26,449 bases of DNA from RGIG5050 sp045636065. Lineage in GTDB: Bacteria > Verrucomicrobiota > Kiritimatiellia > RFP12 > UBA1067. The notes beneath the pieces are model-generated. The model made no database searches, had not been told where the DNA came from, and saw only the letters and a program-made list of their open reading frames with translations. The position numbers and the translations under genes were made by a program. The DNA is taken from assembly GCA_045636065.1 (NCBI GenBank), contig JAZTWW010000042.1:1-26449 (forward strand), read 5' to 3'. Below, piece by piece: positions 13,716-22,095 of this stretch (position 1 is its first letter; the number at the start of each line of letters is the position of its first letter).

Positions 13716-16058
13716 ATGTCCGACGATACAACCGAGTATAGCGAGGCAACCGCCGCAAATGGCCAGAATGGCGAATACAATGCGGCAAACATTTCCGTTC
13801 TTGAGGGCATGGAGGCCGTCAGAAAGCGCCCCGCCATGTACATCGGCGACACCGGCGAGCGCGGGTACCACCACCTGGTGTACGAGGTTGTCGACAACTC
13901 CATCGACGAGGCCCTTGCTGGGTACTGCACGCAGGTCGACGTCACCATAAACCCCGACGGCTCGCTCACCGTGACAGACAACGGGCGCGGCATCCCCGTC
14001 GACATGCACCCCACGCAGCACAGGCCCGCCATCGAGGTCGTCCTCACCGTCCTCCACGCGGGCGGCAAGTTCGACGGCTCGAACTACAAGGTCTCCGGCG
14101 GTCTCCACGGCGTTGGCGTAAGCTGCGTCAACGCGCTTTCCGAGTGGATGCACGTCGAGGTGAAGCGCGGCGGCAGGATCCACAGGATCGAGTTCTCGCG
14201 CGGCCAGGTGACGAAGCCGCTTGAAGTCGTGGGCGAATGCGGCGCGGAGACGGGCACCAAGGTGACGTTCTTCCCGGACCATACGATCTTCACCTGCCGC
14301 GCGTTCAAGTGGGAGACGCTTGTCGCGAGGCTTCGCGAGCTTGCGTTCCTCAACAGGGGCGTAAGGATCCACTTCAAGGACAACGAGAGCGAGAACGGCC
14401 ACGAGGAGACTTTCCACTACGAAGGCGGCATCGACGCGTTCATCGAGTACCTGAACACGAACAAGACGGCCATCTCCCCCGTAATCCACTTCGAGGGGCA
14501 GAAGGAGGTGGAGCGCCTCGACGGCAAGTACACGATCATGGCCGAGATCTCGATGCAGTACACCGACACGTACACGACGATCGAGCAGACGTACTGCAAC
14601 AACATCCACACCATCGAGGGCGGCACCCACCTCTCCGGCTTCAGGCGCGCTCTCACGAACACGATCAACAAGTACGGTTCCGAGCAGAAGCTCATCAAGG
14701 AGAAGGACACCGTAACCGGCGAGGACATGCGCGAGGGACTTACGGTCATCGTGAGCGTCAAGGTCCCCCAGCCGCAGTTCGAGGGCCAGACGAAGACGAA
14801 GCTCGGCAATGGCGAGGTCGACGGCATCGTCGCCGGCATCGTGAGCGAGAAGCTGATGACGTTCTTCGAGGAGAACCCGGCCGTCGCGAAGACGGTGATC
14901 GACAAGACGCTTCTCGCCTGCCGCGCCCGCGAGGCCGCCAGGGCCGCGCGCGAATCGACGAGGCGCAAGGGCGTGATGGACGGGCTCTCGCTCCCCGGCA
15001 AGCTCAGGGACTGCTCCGAGCGCGATCCCGCGAAGACCGAGCTTTTCCTCGTGGAGGGCGACTCCGCAGGCGGCTCCGCCCAGTCAGGGCGCGACCGCGC
15101 AACCCAGGCGATCCTCCCTCTTAGGGGCAAGGTGCTCAACGTCGAGAAGGCCCGCATCGACCGCGTCCTCGCCAACCAGGAGATCCGCACTCTCATAACG
15201 GCCATCGGCTGCGGCTTCGCCGAGGAGTGGGATATCTCCAAGGCCCGCTACCACAAGATCGTCATAATGACCGATGCCGATGTCGACGGCGCGCACATAA
15301 GAACGCTCCTTCTCACGTTCTTCTACAGGAAGATGCCCGAGCTTATAGAGAAGGGCTACGTGTACCTCGCCCAGCCGCCGCTCTACAAGGTCGAGCGCAA
15401 GAAGAAGGTGGAGTACGTCCTTACCGACGGCGAACTTACGGAGCGCCTCCTCACCCTCGGGCTCGACGACATGACTTTGAGGCGCGCGGACGGATCGGCC
15501 CTTACGCCGGAGGAGGCGCGCAACCTTTTGAGGCTCCTCGCCGAGATCGAGACGACCGCCAGGATGGTCGCCGAGCGCGGATTCGACGCCAAGTCCCTCC
15601 TGGACGACCCTGCGAGCGTCGGAGGCGGCGTTTCGATGCTCCGCAAGGAGATGACGAGCCTCAAGGGGATGGGCTTCACGGAGGCCGACTATTTCGGCCA
15701 TCCCGCGCTTACGCCCGCGCTCCCCGACGGAACCCCCGCCACCTATCCTACGATCGCCTCCGTCGAGGAGGACAAGGAGGTGAAGGGCGTCTCGACGCTA
15801 GTCCAGCTGCTTGACGCCGTGCGCGCGCGCGGCAGGAAGGGCCTCAACATAATGCGCTTCAAGGGTCTCGGTGAAATGGACGCCGACGAGCTCTACGACA
15901 CCACCATGAACCCCGCCAAGCGCCACATGCTCAAGGTCGAGATGAACGACGCCGTCAAGGCCGACCAGATGTTCTCGCTTCTGATGGGCGACGAGGTTGA
16001 GCCGCGCCGCCGCTTCATCGAGGAGAACGCCCTCAACGTAAGGAATCTCGATATCTGA
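13716..16058 (+). CDS. gyrB: DNA gyrase subunit B
   Basis: ATPase subunit of the type IIA topoisomerase that introduces negative supercoils with GyrA. The protein is 780 aa. The GHKL ATPase domain has YIGDTGERGYHHLVYEVVDN with Glu57 and Asn61, DNGRGIPVD, and GLHGVGVSCVNALS. The transducer domain follows. The TOPRIM domain shows Glu447 in LVEGDSAGGSA, then LPLRGKVLNVEKAR, and metal-binding Asp520/Asp522/Asp524 in TDADVDGAH. The C-terminal tail contains RFKGLGEMDADELYDTTMNP. About 110 residues of insertion lie between the TOPRIM core and that tail. The ATG at 13716 follows AGGGA by 7 nt; a TTG at 13689 in frame is rejected because it falls in the -10. GyrA is not in the window. The stop overlaps the helicase start by 1 bp (TGATG). 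Confidence 0.96.
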   Translation: MSDDTTEYSEATAANGQNGEYNAANISVLEGMEAVRKRPAMYIGDTGERGYHHLVYEVVDNSIDEALAGYCTQVDVTINPDGSLTVTDNGRGIPVDMHPTQHRPAIEVVLTVLHAGGKFDGSNYKVSGGLHGVGVSCVNALSEWMHVEVKRGGRIHRIEFSRGQVTKPLEVVGECGAETGTKVTFFPDHTIFTCRAFKWETLVARLRELAFLNRGVRIHFKDNESENGHEETFHYEGGIDAFIEYLNTNKTAISPVIHFEGQKEVERLDGKYTIMAEISMQYTDTYTTIEQTYCNNIHTIEGGTHLSGFRRALTNTINKYGSEQKLIKEKDTVTGEDMREGLTVIVSVKVPQPQFEGQTKTKLGNGEVDGIVAGIVSEKLMTFFEENPAVAKTVIDKTLLACRAREAARAARESTRRKGVMDGLSLPGKLRDCSERDPAKTELFLVEGDSAGGSAQSGRDRATQAILPLRGKVLNVEKARIDRVLANQEIRTLITAIGCGFAEEWDISKARYHKIVIMTDADVDGAHIRTLLLTFFYRKMPELIEKGYVYLAQPPLYKVERKKKVEYVLTDGELTERLLTLGLDDMTLRRADGSALTPEEARNLLRLLAEIETTARMVAERGFDAKSLLDDPASVGGGVSMLRKEMTSLKGMGFTEADYFGHPALTPALPDGTPATYPTIASVEEDKEVKGVSTLVQLLDAVRARGRKGLNIMRFKGLGEMDADELYDTTMNPAKRHMLKVEMNDAVKADQMFSLLMGDEVEPRRRFIEENALNVRNLDI

Positions 16059-18172
16059 TGATCGATTTCGCGCAAGTCCTCAATCCTGAGCAGTGCGCCG
16101 CGGCGACGGCTCCAGGAGGCCCCTTGCTCGTTCTCGCCGCCGCGGGGACGGGCAAGACGCGAACGCTCGTGCACAGGGTCGCGTATCTCGTCGAGTCGGG
16201 CGTTCCGGCGTACAGGATGCTCCTTCTGACGTTCACCAACAGGGCCGCAAGGGAGATGCTTGAAAGGGCCGAGCATCTTCTCGGCAGCGGCGTGGACGGC
16301 ATCTGGAGCGGCACGTTCCACAGCGTCTGCGCGCGCTTCCTGAGGCGCTACGGCGCGGAGCTCGGGTACAAGAGCGACTTCCAGATACTCGACGAGGACG
16401 ACCAGAAGAAGCTGATGCAGTCGTGCATAAAGGATGCAGCCGAGAAGGAAGGCTCGAGCGTCAAGGAGTGGCCCAAGAAGGAGACGGTCCTCAAGTGGAT
16501 CTCCGACGCAGCCAACAGGCAGCGCCCCCTTGGCGAATACCTTGAGATCATGCAGTCGAAGGCCGCGATAGACATCGAGAAGGTCATGGCCGCGGCGGGG
16601 ATGTACGAAAGCCGCAAGCGTGACCTGGGGGCAATGGATTTCGACGATCTCCTCGTTAACGGTCTAAAGCTCCTTAAGGAGTGCCCCCGCGTAAGGGACC
16701 TTCTCCAGGAGCACTTCCTCCACGTGATGGTGGACGAATACCAGGACACCAACACGATCCAGGCCGAGTTCACCGACATCCTCGCCGCGAAGCACCGCAA
16801 TCTCATGGTCGTCGGCGACGATTTCCAGTGCATCTACACGTGGCGCGGGGCGCAGTACGAGAACATAATGCGCTTCCCCGAGCGCTGGGAGGGCTGCCGC
16901 ATCCTCAAGCTCGAGCGCAACTATAGAAGCCTGAGCCCCATACTCGACGTGGCCAATACCGTGATGAAGGACGTGAGCCACGCCTTCGAGAAGACCTTGA
17001 GGCCGGCGCGCAGGGAGTCTGGCGCCTTGCCGAGGCTCTACACGATCTACGACGGCTCGGCGCAGGCGCAGATGATAGTGCAGCTCGTCAAGAAGCTCGT
17101 CGAGGGCGGGCGCAAGCTCAAGGACATCGCGATCCTCTACAGAAGCCACTATGCGTCCATCGAGATACAGATGGCGCTTACAAGAGCGCGCATCCCCTTT
17201 AGGATCACGAGCGGAATAGGCGTATTCGAGCAGCTGCACGTGAAAGACGTCCTCGCCTACCTGAGGCTCTTGGTCGATCCCAAGGCCGAGCTTTCATTCA
17301 TGAGGCTTCTTACGATGCTCCCCGGCGTAGGCGACGCCGGAGCGGCCAGAATATGGAAGAAGTTCGGCGGGTCCTTCAACGGCATGAGCTCGACTGCGAG
17401 AATCGATCTTGAAGCGATGCTTCCTGCGCGGGCAAAGTCCGCCTGGGGCGAGATCTCCTCTGCGTTCGAGAAGGCGTCAGGCCACATGAAGGACGGCGAA
17501 GAGGGCGAGCTCCTCAATGATTTCGTCGACTCGTTCTACAGGGAGCACCTGATGCACGAGTTCGAGCCCGACGAAGCCGAGGACAGGCTCAAGGACATCG
17601 ACGAAGTCGCCTCGCAGATAGCCTCCGCGCCTGAAGGGCTTAGGGGATTCCTCGCGGAGGTCGCGCTTCTTACGAACCTCGATGCAAAGGGGCGGCTCGC
17701 CCCGGCCGAGGACCATCTGTACCTCACCACCGTCCACCAGGCGAAGGGCATGGAGTGGCCGATAGTCGTCCTGCCGTGGCTTGTGGAGGAGATATTCCCC
17801 AGCAAGCGCAGCATCGAGGACGGGAACATATCAGAGGAGAGACGGCTCTTTTACGTCGCTGTGACGCGCGCACGCGACATCCTCTACATGCTCACCCCGA
17901 TGGTCCGCAAGACGTCCGACGGCGGCATGATGCCGTGCGAGCCCAGCATATTCGCACGGGAGATCCCCGATGCGCTTTGCGAGAAGCGCAGCTTCACGTC
18001 GTATCCGTCATATGGCGGCTACGGGCGCGGTGACGGCTATGGCGGCGGTTACGGGCGCAGCGGTGGATATGACGGTGGCAGCAGTGGCTATGGCGGCGGC
18101 TACGGCCGCGGCGGCTCAAGATATTCTTCTTCAGGAGGGAGGCAGACATGGAAGACGACATGGCGCAGGTAG
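16058..18172 (+). CDS. UvrD/Rep/PcrA-like superfamily 1 DNA helicase with a Gly/Tyr/Arg-rich tail
   Basis: ATP-driven 3'-5' DNA helicase, likely in repair or replication restart. The protein is 704 aa. Motifs in order: AAAGTGKT Walker A with Lys33; LTFTNRAAREM; Asp226-Glu227 in VDEYQDTN (Walker B); VVGDDFQCIYTWRGA (motif III); RNYRSL (motif IV); TVHQAKGMEWP (motif V); VAVTRARD (motif VI). It resembles PcrA/UvrD more than RecB or AddA, and no nuclease domain is present. Residues 648-697 form a low-complexity tail of repeated YGGGYGR-type units, where PcrA/UvrD have a different C-terminus. The tail is encoded by an imperfect 24-bp repeat (18035-18058 and 18086-18109). The gene starts within the gyrB stop and its last 25 bp overlap the next gene, whose Shine-Dalgarno lies in the tail. 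Confidence 0.92.
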   Translation: MIDFAQVLNPEQCAAATAPGGPLLVLAAAGTGKTRTLVHRVAYLVESGVPAYRMLLLTFTNRAAREMLERAEHLLGSGVDGIWSGTFHSVCARFLRRYGAELGYKSDFQILDEDDQKKLMQSCIKDAAEKEGSSVKEWPKKETVLKWISDAANRQRPLGEYLEIMQSKAAIDIEKVMAAAGMYESRKRDLGAMDFDDLLVNGLKLLKECPRVRDLLQEHFLHVMVDEYQDTNTIQAEFTDILAAKHRNLMVVGDDFQCIYTWRGAQYENIMRFPERWEGCRILKLERNYRSLSPILDVANTVMKDVSHAFEKTLRPARRESGALPRLYTIYDGSAQAQMIVQLVKKLVEGGRKLKDIAILYRSHYASIEIQMALTRARIPFRITSGIGVFEQLHVKDVLAYLRLLVDPKAELSFMRLLTMLPGVGDAGAARIWKKFGGSFNGMSSTARIDLEAMLPARAKSAWGEISSAFEKASGHMKDGEEGELLNDFVDSFYREHLMHEFEPDEAEDRLKDIDEVASQIASAPEGLRGFLAEVALLTNLDAKGRLAPAEDHLYLTTVHQAKGMEWPIVVLPWLVEEIFPSKRSIEDGNISEERRLFYVAVTRARDILYMLTPMVRKTSDGGMMPCEPSIFAREIPDALCEKRSFTSYPSYGGYGRGDGYGGGYGRSGGYDGGSSGYGGGYGRGGSRYSSSGGRQTWKTTWRR

Positions 18173-19155
18173 ACCCTGAAGCGAAGAAGCCCAGTCTTAG
18201 GCGGCGCATGAAGCGCGTCAAGCGCGCTATTAGGCGTCCTTTCGAATGGTTCGGCGTGTGGCTTGCGATAGCGGTCCTCTCGCATCTTTCGCACAGGGCG
18301 CTATTCAAGGTGGCCGATTTCATGGCGGCGGTAGGCTATGCCCTCGACTCCGGCGGCAAGCGCCGTGCGCACGGGAACCTTAAGATAATGTACGGGCGCG
18401 AGATTCCCGCCGCGCGCGAGCGCACCATAGTGAAGGGGAGCTACCGCAACATGGCGCGAACTTTAGCCCACGTCTTCTGGACGTGCCGCAAGGCGCGCGA
18501 GCGCGCGGCTTTCGCCGGCGAGCTTTCCGTCAGGGCGGATGCGATCCTTTCAATGACGCGCCCGGTAATAACGGTAAGCGGCCATATAGGCTGCTGGGAG
18601 ATCCTGAGCCAGCTCGTGCAGCTAAAGGGCATACCTATGACGAGCGTCGCCAAGCCCATAGGCAGCGACGGCATGACCGAGCTTCTTATGAAAAGCCGCA
18701 GGTCGATCGGGCAGAACATAATACCCGCCGACGGGGCGTTCATGCCGCTTTTAAAGGCGCTCAAGGACGGCGGCGCGATAGGGCTTCTCACCGATCAGGC
18801 CGTCAGGCCCAAGAACGGCGGGCTCTGGGTCAGGTATTTTGGCATCCCCGTGCCCGTAAGCGCGGCTCCGGCGTTCCTGAGCGCCAAATCCCACGCGCCC
18901 GTCGCGGTGGCGTGGTCGCGTCCGCTCAAGGACGGGCGCTACAGGTGCGAGGTGACGAAAGTCTTCGAGTGGTCGAAGGGGCTTGACATCTGGCTCAGGA
19001 CCCAGGAGATAACGGGCGAGCTGGAATCGATCATAAGGCGTCATCCGGGCATATGGGCGCTCAACTACAACTGCTTCCGCAAGCATCCCAAGCCAGACGA
19101 GCTAAAGCAGCTTGAGGAGCGCGAGCGCAAGGCTTTTGGAGGCGATGCCGGGTGA
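18148..19155 (+). CDS. LpxL/HtrB-type lysophospholipid (lipid A) acyltransferase family protein
   Basis: Predicted inner-membrane acyltransferase of 335 aa, which in known members adds a secondary acyl chain to lipid A precursors at the cytoplasmic face. The N-terminus is highly basic (RRRMKRVKRAIRRP), followed by a hydrophobic segment (about residues 34-50). The catalytic HX4(D/E) motif is His146 to Glu151 in SGHIGCWE. The downstream segments IPADGAFMPLLKALKDGGAIG and TDQAVRPKNGGLWVRYFG match the family's substrate-binding blocks, and the C-terminal LNYNCFRKHP is typical. Start: ATG at 18148 with AGGAGG upstream at 18133-18138. It overlaps the helicase by 25 bp and the FolK-UbiA gene by 4 bp (GTGA). 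Acyl acceptor is not proven; other LPLAT substrates, such as aminolipids, remain possible. Confidence 0.85.
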   Translation: MEDDMAQVDPEAKKPSLRRRMKRVKRAIRRPFEWFGVWLAIAVLSHLSHRALFKVADFMAAVGYALDSGGKRRAHGNLKIMYGREIPAARERTIVKGSYRNMARTLAHVFWTCRKARERAAFAGELSVRADAILSMTRPVITVSGHIGCWEILSQLVQLKGIPMTSVAKPIGSDGMTELLMKSRRSIGQNIIPADGAFMPLLKALKDGGAIGLLTDQAVRPKNGGLWVRYFGIPVPVSAAPAFLSAKSHAPVAVAWSRPLKDGRYRCEVTKVFEWSKGLDIWLRTQEITGELESIIRRHPGIWALNYNCFRKHPKPDELKQLEERERKAFGGDAG

Positions 19156-20534
19156 AAGGAACGCTTCTAGCCGTATCCCTCGGCTCGAACGAGGGTGACA
19201 GGGAGCTTTGGCTCGGATCCGCCAGGAAAGCTCTTGGAGCGCTCCCTGGAACGAGGATCGTCCGGGAAAGCCGCGTACGCGAAACGGAGCCGGTGGACGT
19301 CCCCGCCGAGTTCAAGGATATGAAGTTCCTCAACCAGGTCGTCCTTCTTGAAACGACACTTGAGGTGCATGAATTCTCGCGTCTCATGCATGGTATAGAG
19401 GACGATCTGGGCCGTGTAAGGACTGTCCGCAACGGCCCGAGGAATATCGATATAGACCTTATTTTCTTTGGAGACGAGGTTCTAGACGAGCCCGGTCTTG
19501 CAGTCCCCCATCCAAGGGCGAAATCGCGCGCTTTCGTGATGGAGCCTTTGAGGGAGGTGATGGGCCTGAGGTCGTGGGCCGCTTTCCTGAGGCTCCCCAA
19601 TATCGGCACGGCCTTCGGCGACGCGATCGCGGGGGCGGTAGTGGCGGCGCTTTCGACAGGATGTCTCGGCGGCAGAGGCGGGCTTCTTGCCTGGAGCTCT
19701 TCGTTCGGCTGGCGCGAAGTCTTAGGAGCCTCCCTTGCGGCTGCCTTCCTCTACCTTTTCGGCCTTGCCGACAACGATATCGTGGACAAGGCCCGTGACG
19801 AGGCGAAATCACCTTTAAGGCCGCTTGCCTCAGGTCTAATAGGGATCAACTCCGCAATTGTCGCAAGGGCGGCGCTTCTTGCCGTTTCGGCGGCCTTCTG
19901 GTCCCTTGCAGTTTGGGGACAGTCCCCAGTTTCGGTGCTGCCGTTTGCCGCCGTTGCAATTCTGGTAATCCTCTATAATCGCATTAAAACCCGCCTTCCG
20001 CTATTGGGAATTGTAGTTATGGGGCTATGTAGGGGCGCTGCGGTGATGCTTGGCGCATTTGCGGCTTTGGGCGCAGATGGCGCGACGCCAGCCGTCATTA
20101 TTATGGCAGGCGGCTGGACGGCGTACATATCTGCCGTAACGCTTCTTGGGCTCAATGAGGAGTCGGCGTCAAAGCCACTTGGGTGGTGGCGGTATCTTGG
20201 GGCAATAACGGCTTTTATGCCGCTTCTCGCGTTCATCGCTCTTCCGCCTGAGGTTCCCCAGATCGTTCCTTCCATGTGCATTCCCTTGATCGGCGCGCTG
20301 GCGGCGGCGGCGACGTGGATGGCCGCCGTTGCGCCGCTTGGGGCGGAGCATGGCCCGCAGGAGCGCGGCAGGGCCGTCGGGATGGCCGTTTCGGCCCTCG
20401 TCTATCTTCAGGTGGGATTCATCCTGACCGTCGCCATACCGTCCACGGCGCTTGCGGCGGGAGCGGTATGGCTCGTCTCGCGGATGGTTCGCAGGCTTTC
20501 ATCGAGGTTCGTCCCGCAAGTGACAGGATCGTAG
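19152..20534 (+). CDS. Fusion of HPPK (FolK) and a UbiA-family membrane prenyltransferase
   Basis: One 460-aa frame combines two unrelated families. Residues 1-136 are 6-hydroxymethyl-7,8-dihydropterin pyrophosphokinase (folate synthesis): GSNEGD near residue 10, NGPRNIDIDLIFFGD with metal ligands Asp100 and Asp102, and VPHPRAKSRAFVMEPL. The HPPK part stops where the last ~20 residues of a normal FolK would follow. Residues about 140-455 form a multi-helix UbiA-type prenyltransferase with the first Asp motif DNDIVDKARD (Asp207, Asp209, Asp212, Asp216) and SPLRPLASG; the second motif is degenerate (YISAVTLLGLNEE), as in EboC/SCO3242-like members. The GTG start overlaps the acyltransferase stop, with GGAGG at 19138-19142. 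An internal in-frame ATG at 19560 with GGAGG 2 nt upstream might also express the prenyltransferase alone. Prenyl acceptor unknown. Confidence 0.85.
   Translation: MKGTLLAVSLGSNEGDRELWLGSARKALGALPGTRIVRESRVRETEPVDVPAEFKDMKFLNQVVLLETTLEVHEFSRLMHGIEDDLGRVRTVRNGPRNIDIDLIFFGDEVLDEPGLAVPHPRAKSRAFVMEPLREVMGLRSWAAFLRLPNIGTAFGDAIAGAVVAALSTGCLGGRGGLLAWSSSFGWREVLGASLAAAFLYLFGLADNDIVDKARDEAKSPLRPLASGLIGINSAIVARAALLAVSAAFWSLAVWGQSPVSVLPFAAVAILVILYNRIKTRLPLLGIVVMGLCRGAAVMLGAFAALGADGATPAVIIMAGGWTAYISAVTLLGLNEESASKPLGWWRYLGAITAFMPLLAFIALPPEVPQIVPSMCIPLIGALAAAATWMAAVAPLGAEHGPQERGRAVGMAVSALVYLQVGFILTVAIPSTALAAGAVWLVSRMVRRLSSRFVPQVTGS
19909..19932. repeat. Perfect GGGGAC palindrome flanked by CAGTTT direct repeats
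   Basis: TGGGGAC A GTCCCCA (19914-19928) is a perfect 7-bp inverted repeat with a one-base centre, embedded in the UbiA coding sequence. CAGTTT occurs on both sides (19909-19914 and 19927-19932). The reading frame is kept. The flanking ~120 bp downstream are about 52% GC, below the surrounding genes. It resembles GGGGACNGTCCCC palindromes found scattered in some genomes, but only one copy was noticed in this window. Confidence 0.5.
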
Positions 20535-20535
20535 A

Positions 20536-21174
20536 ATGGACAAACTAAAGAAGATCTTTTCAGTGGCTTTGGCCGCCTTTTCGCTTTCTGCTTCGGCCGT
20601 AACGCACCACCGTCCGCCCGAGGAGCGCACCCGCCCCGAAAAGCCGGTCCCCTCGGCGCTCGATTCAATCGTGCCCGTGGATGCGAGGCGCGCAGGCGGC
20701 CACGCGAAGAAGGCCGCCGGCGAAGCGGAGCTGAAGGAGCTTCACGGCATAGTCACGAGGGTCAGCGACGGCGATACGATATGGGTGAGGGAGCTTCCCT
20801 CCCGGAATCCAACCGGTACCAGAAAATACAAGATACGGCTCAACAGGATCGATGCGCCAGAATCGGGGCAGGCGTTCGGCGAGAGGTCGAAAGAGTTCCT
20901 CAAGTCGCTCATAAGCGCGAAAAAGGTCGTCGTCAGGTACGAAACGGAGGACCAGTACGGCCGGATCCTTGGCGTCGTATACCTTGACGGTGAGGACATA
21001 AACCTTAGGATGGTAGCGGAAGGCTATGCCTGGCACTACAGCCATTTCGACAAGACGCCTGAATACATCGAGGCCGAGATCAAGGCGCGCTCGGCCAGGA
21101 AGGGGCTTTGGTCGCAGCCTTTCCCGGAGCGGCCCTACGAATTCAGGCACAGGGAGAGGCATGGAGGCCCATGA
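20536..21174 (+). CDS. Secreted thermonuclease (staphylococcal nuclease homologue)
   Basis: Predicted exported Ca-dependent nuclease of 212 aa. A signal peptide (basic KLKK, hydrophobic core, ASA cleavage site near residue 21) precedes a ~45-residue Pro/Lys-rich linker and then the SNase OB-fold domain (about residues 68-205). The active site is complete: Asp78/Asp80 in VSDGDT, Arg101, Asp106 and Glu109 in IRLNRIDAPE, and Arg143 in DQYGR, matching Arg35, Asp40, Glu43 and Arg87 of the Staphylococcus enzyme. The domain end AEIKARSARKGLWSQP is also typical. Start ATG at 20536 directly follows the previous stop, with AGGA 7 nt upstream; the 3' end overlaps epmA by 4 bp (ATGA). Confidence 0.92.
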   Translation: MDKLKKIFSVALAAFSLSASAVTHHRPPEERTRPEKPVPSALDSIVPVDARRAGGHAKKAAGEAELKELHGIVTRVSDGDTIWVRELPSRNPTGTRKYKIRLNRIDAPESGQAFGERSKEFLKSLISAKKVVVRYETEDQYGRILGVVYLDGEDINLRMVAEGYAWHYSHFDKTPEYIEAEIKARSARKGLWSQPFPERPYEFRHRERHGGP

Positions 21175-22007
21175 TCGCCGATGCGCTAAGAGCTAGGGCG
21201 GCTCTCCTCGCGAAGATCCGCCGCTTTTTCGACGGCCGCGGCTTTGTGGAGGTGGAGACGGCCGTCAGGATCCCTGCGCCCGCCCCTGAGCCCCATATAG
21301 ACTGCCCCGCGAGCGGCGCCTGGTTCTTGAGGGCGTCGCCGGAGCTTCAGATGAAAAAGCTCCTCGCTGCGGGCATGGAGCGCATTTACTCGATAGGGCC
21401 GTGTTTCCGCGAAGGCGAGAGGGGGCGGCGCCACTCGGAGGAGTTCACCATGCTTGAGTGGTACCGCGCAAATGCGGGGTATCTGGACATCCTTGAAGAC
21501 ATGGAGTCGCTTGTCGGCGGGATTCTCGGAATCGAAGCGCCTTTTGCACGCATCACGGTCGAGGAGGCGTACGTACGCTGGGCGGGATGGAATCCGCTTG
21601 AATCGTTCGACCAGGACAGGTTCGATTTCGATATGGCAACGAAGATCGAGCCCAACATCCCGGAAGGCGCCGTGTTCCTGATGGATTACCCCAAGGAGGC
21701 GGCAAGCCTTTCGAGGCTCAAGGCGGAAGATCCGCGCGTCGCGGAGCGCTGGGAGCTTTATGTAGATAGGATGGAACTTGCGAATGCGTTCTCCGAGCTG
21801 GTCGATCCCGCGGAGCAGAGGCGTCGCTTCGAGGAGGCTCGCTCCTTGCGCCGTTCGCTCGGCGAGGCCGACTATCCCCTCGACGAGGAATTCCTCTCGT
21901 CCCTCTCTCTTATGCCCCCCTCCGGTGGCGTCGCCCTCGGCGTCGACCGGCTTGTGATGCTTGCAACTGGCCTTAAGGACATATCCCAGGTCCGCGCCCC
22001 CGTCTGA
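21171..22007 (+). CDS. epmA: Elongation factor P beta-lysyltransferase (EpmA/PoxA/GenX)
   Basis: Class II lysyl-tRNA synthetase paralogue that attaches (R)-beta-lysine to a conserved lysine of EF-P, helping ribosomes through polyproline stretches. The protein is 278 aa and consists of only the catalytic domain; it lacks the N-terminal anticodon-binding OB domain of LysS, as expected for EpmA. Motif 2 is FREGERGRRHSEEFTMLEWY and motif 3 is GVALGVDRLVMLATG near the C-terminus. It is somewhat shorter than E. coli EpmA (about 325 aa). The ATG at 21171 overlaps the nuclease stop, with GGAGG 3 nt before it. No EF-P (efp) or EpmB gene is in the window. Last gene of the gyrB operon. Confidence 0.9.
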   Translation: MIADALRARAALLAKIRRFFDGRGFVEVETAVRIPAPAPEPHIDCPASGAWFLRASPELQMKKLLAAGMERIYSIGPCFREGERGRRHSEEFTMLEWYRANAGYLDILEDMESLVGGILGIEAPFARITVEEAYVRWAGWNPLESFDQDRFDFDMATKIEPNIPEGAVFLMDYPKEAASLSRLKAEDPRVAERWELYVDRMELANAFSELVDPAEQRRRFEEARSLRRSLGEADYPLDEEFLSSLSLMPPSGGVALGVDRLVMLATGLKDISQVRAPV

Positions 22008-22039
22008 TCCGCCGATCTGATAAAAATCGCGAAGCGCGC

Positions 22040-22068
22040 TTGCAATTTTCACAAGTTTGTTGTAGATT
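22040..22068 (+). promoter_or_regulatory. Sigma70-type promoter for topA
   Basis: A -35 TTGCAA (22040-22045) and -10 TAGATT (22063-22068) are separated by 17 bp in the only AT-rich gap of this region. Transcription would start near 22075, about 20 nt before the topA ATG. Confidence 0.65.
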
Positions 22069-22095
22069 AGGACTGTTATCTTTTGGAGGGCACAA

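Noticed and set aside
21171..22007. Truncated lysyl-tRNA synthetase
   Set aside because: Absence of the anticodon-binding domain is normal for EpmA and the catalytic motifs are intact.
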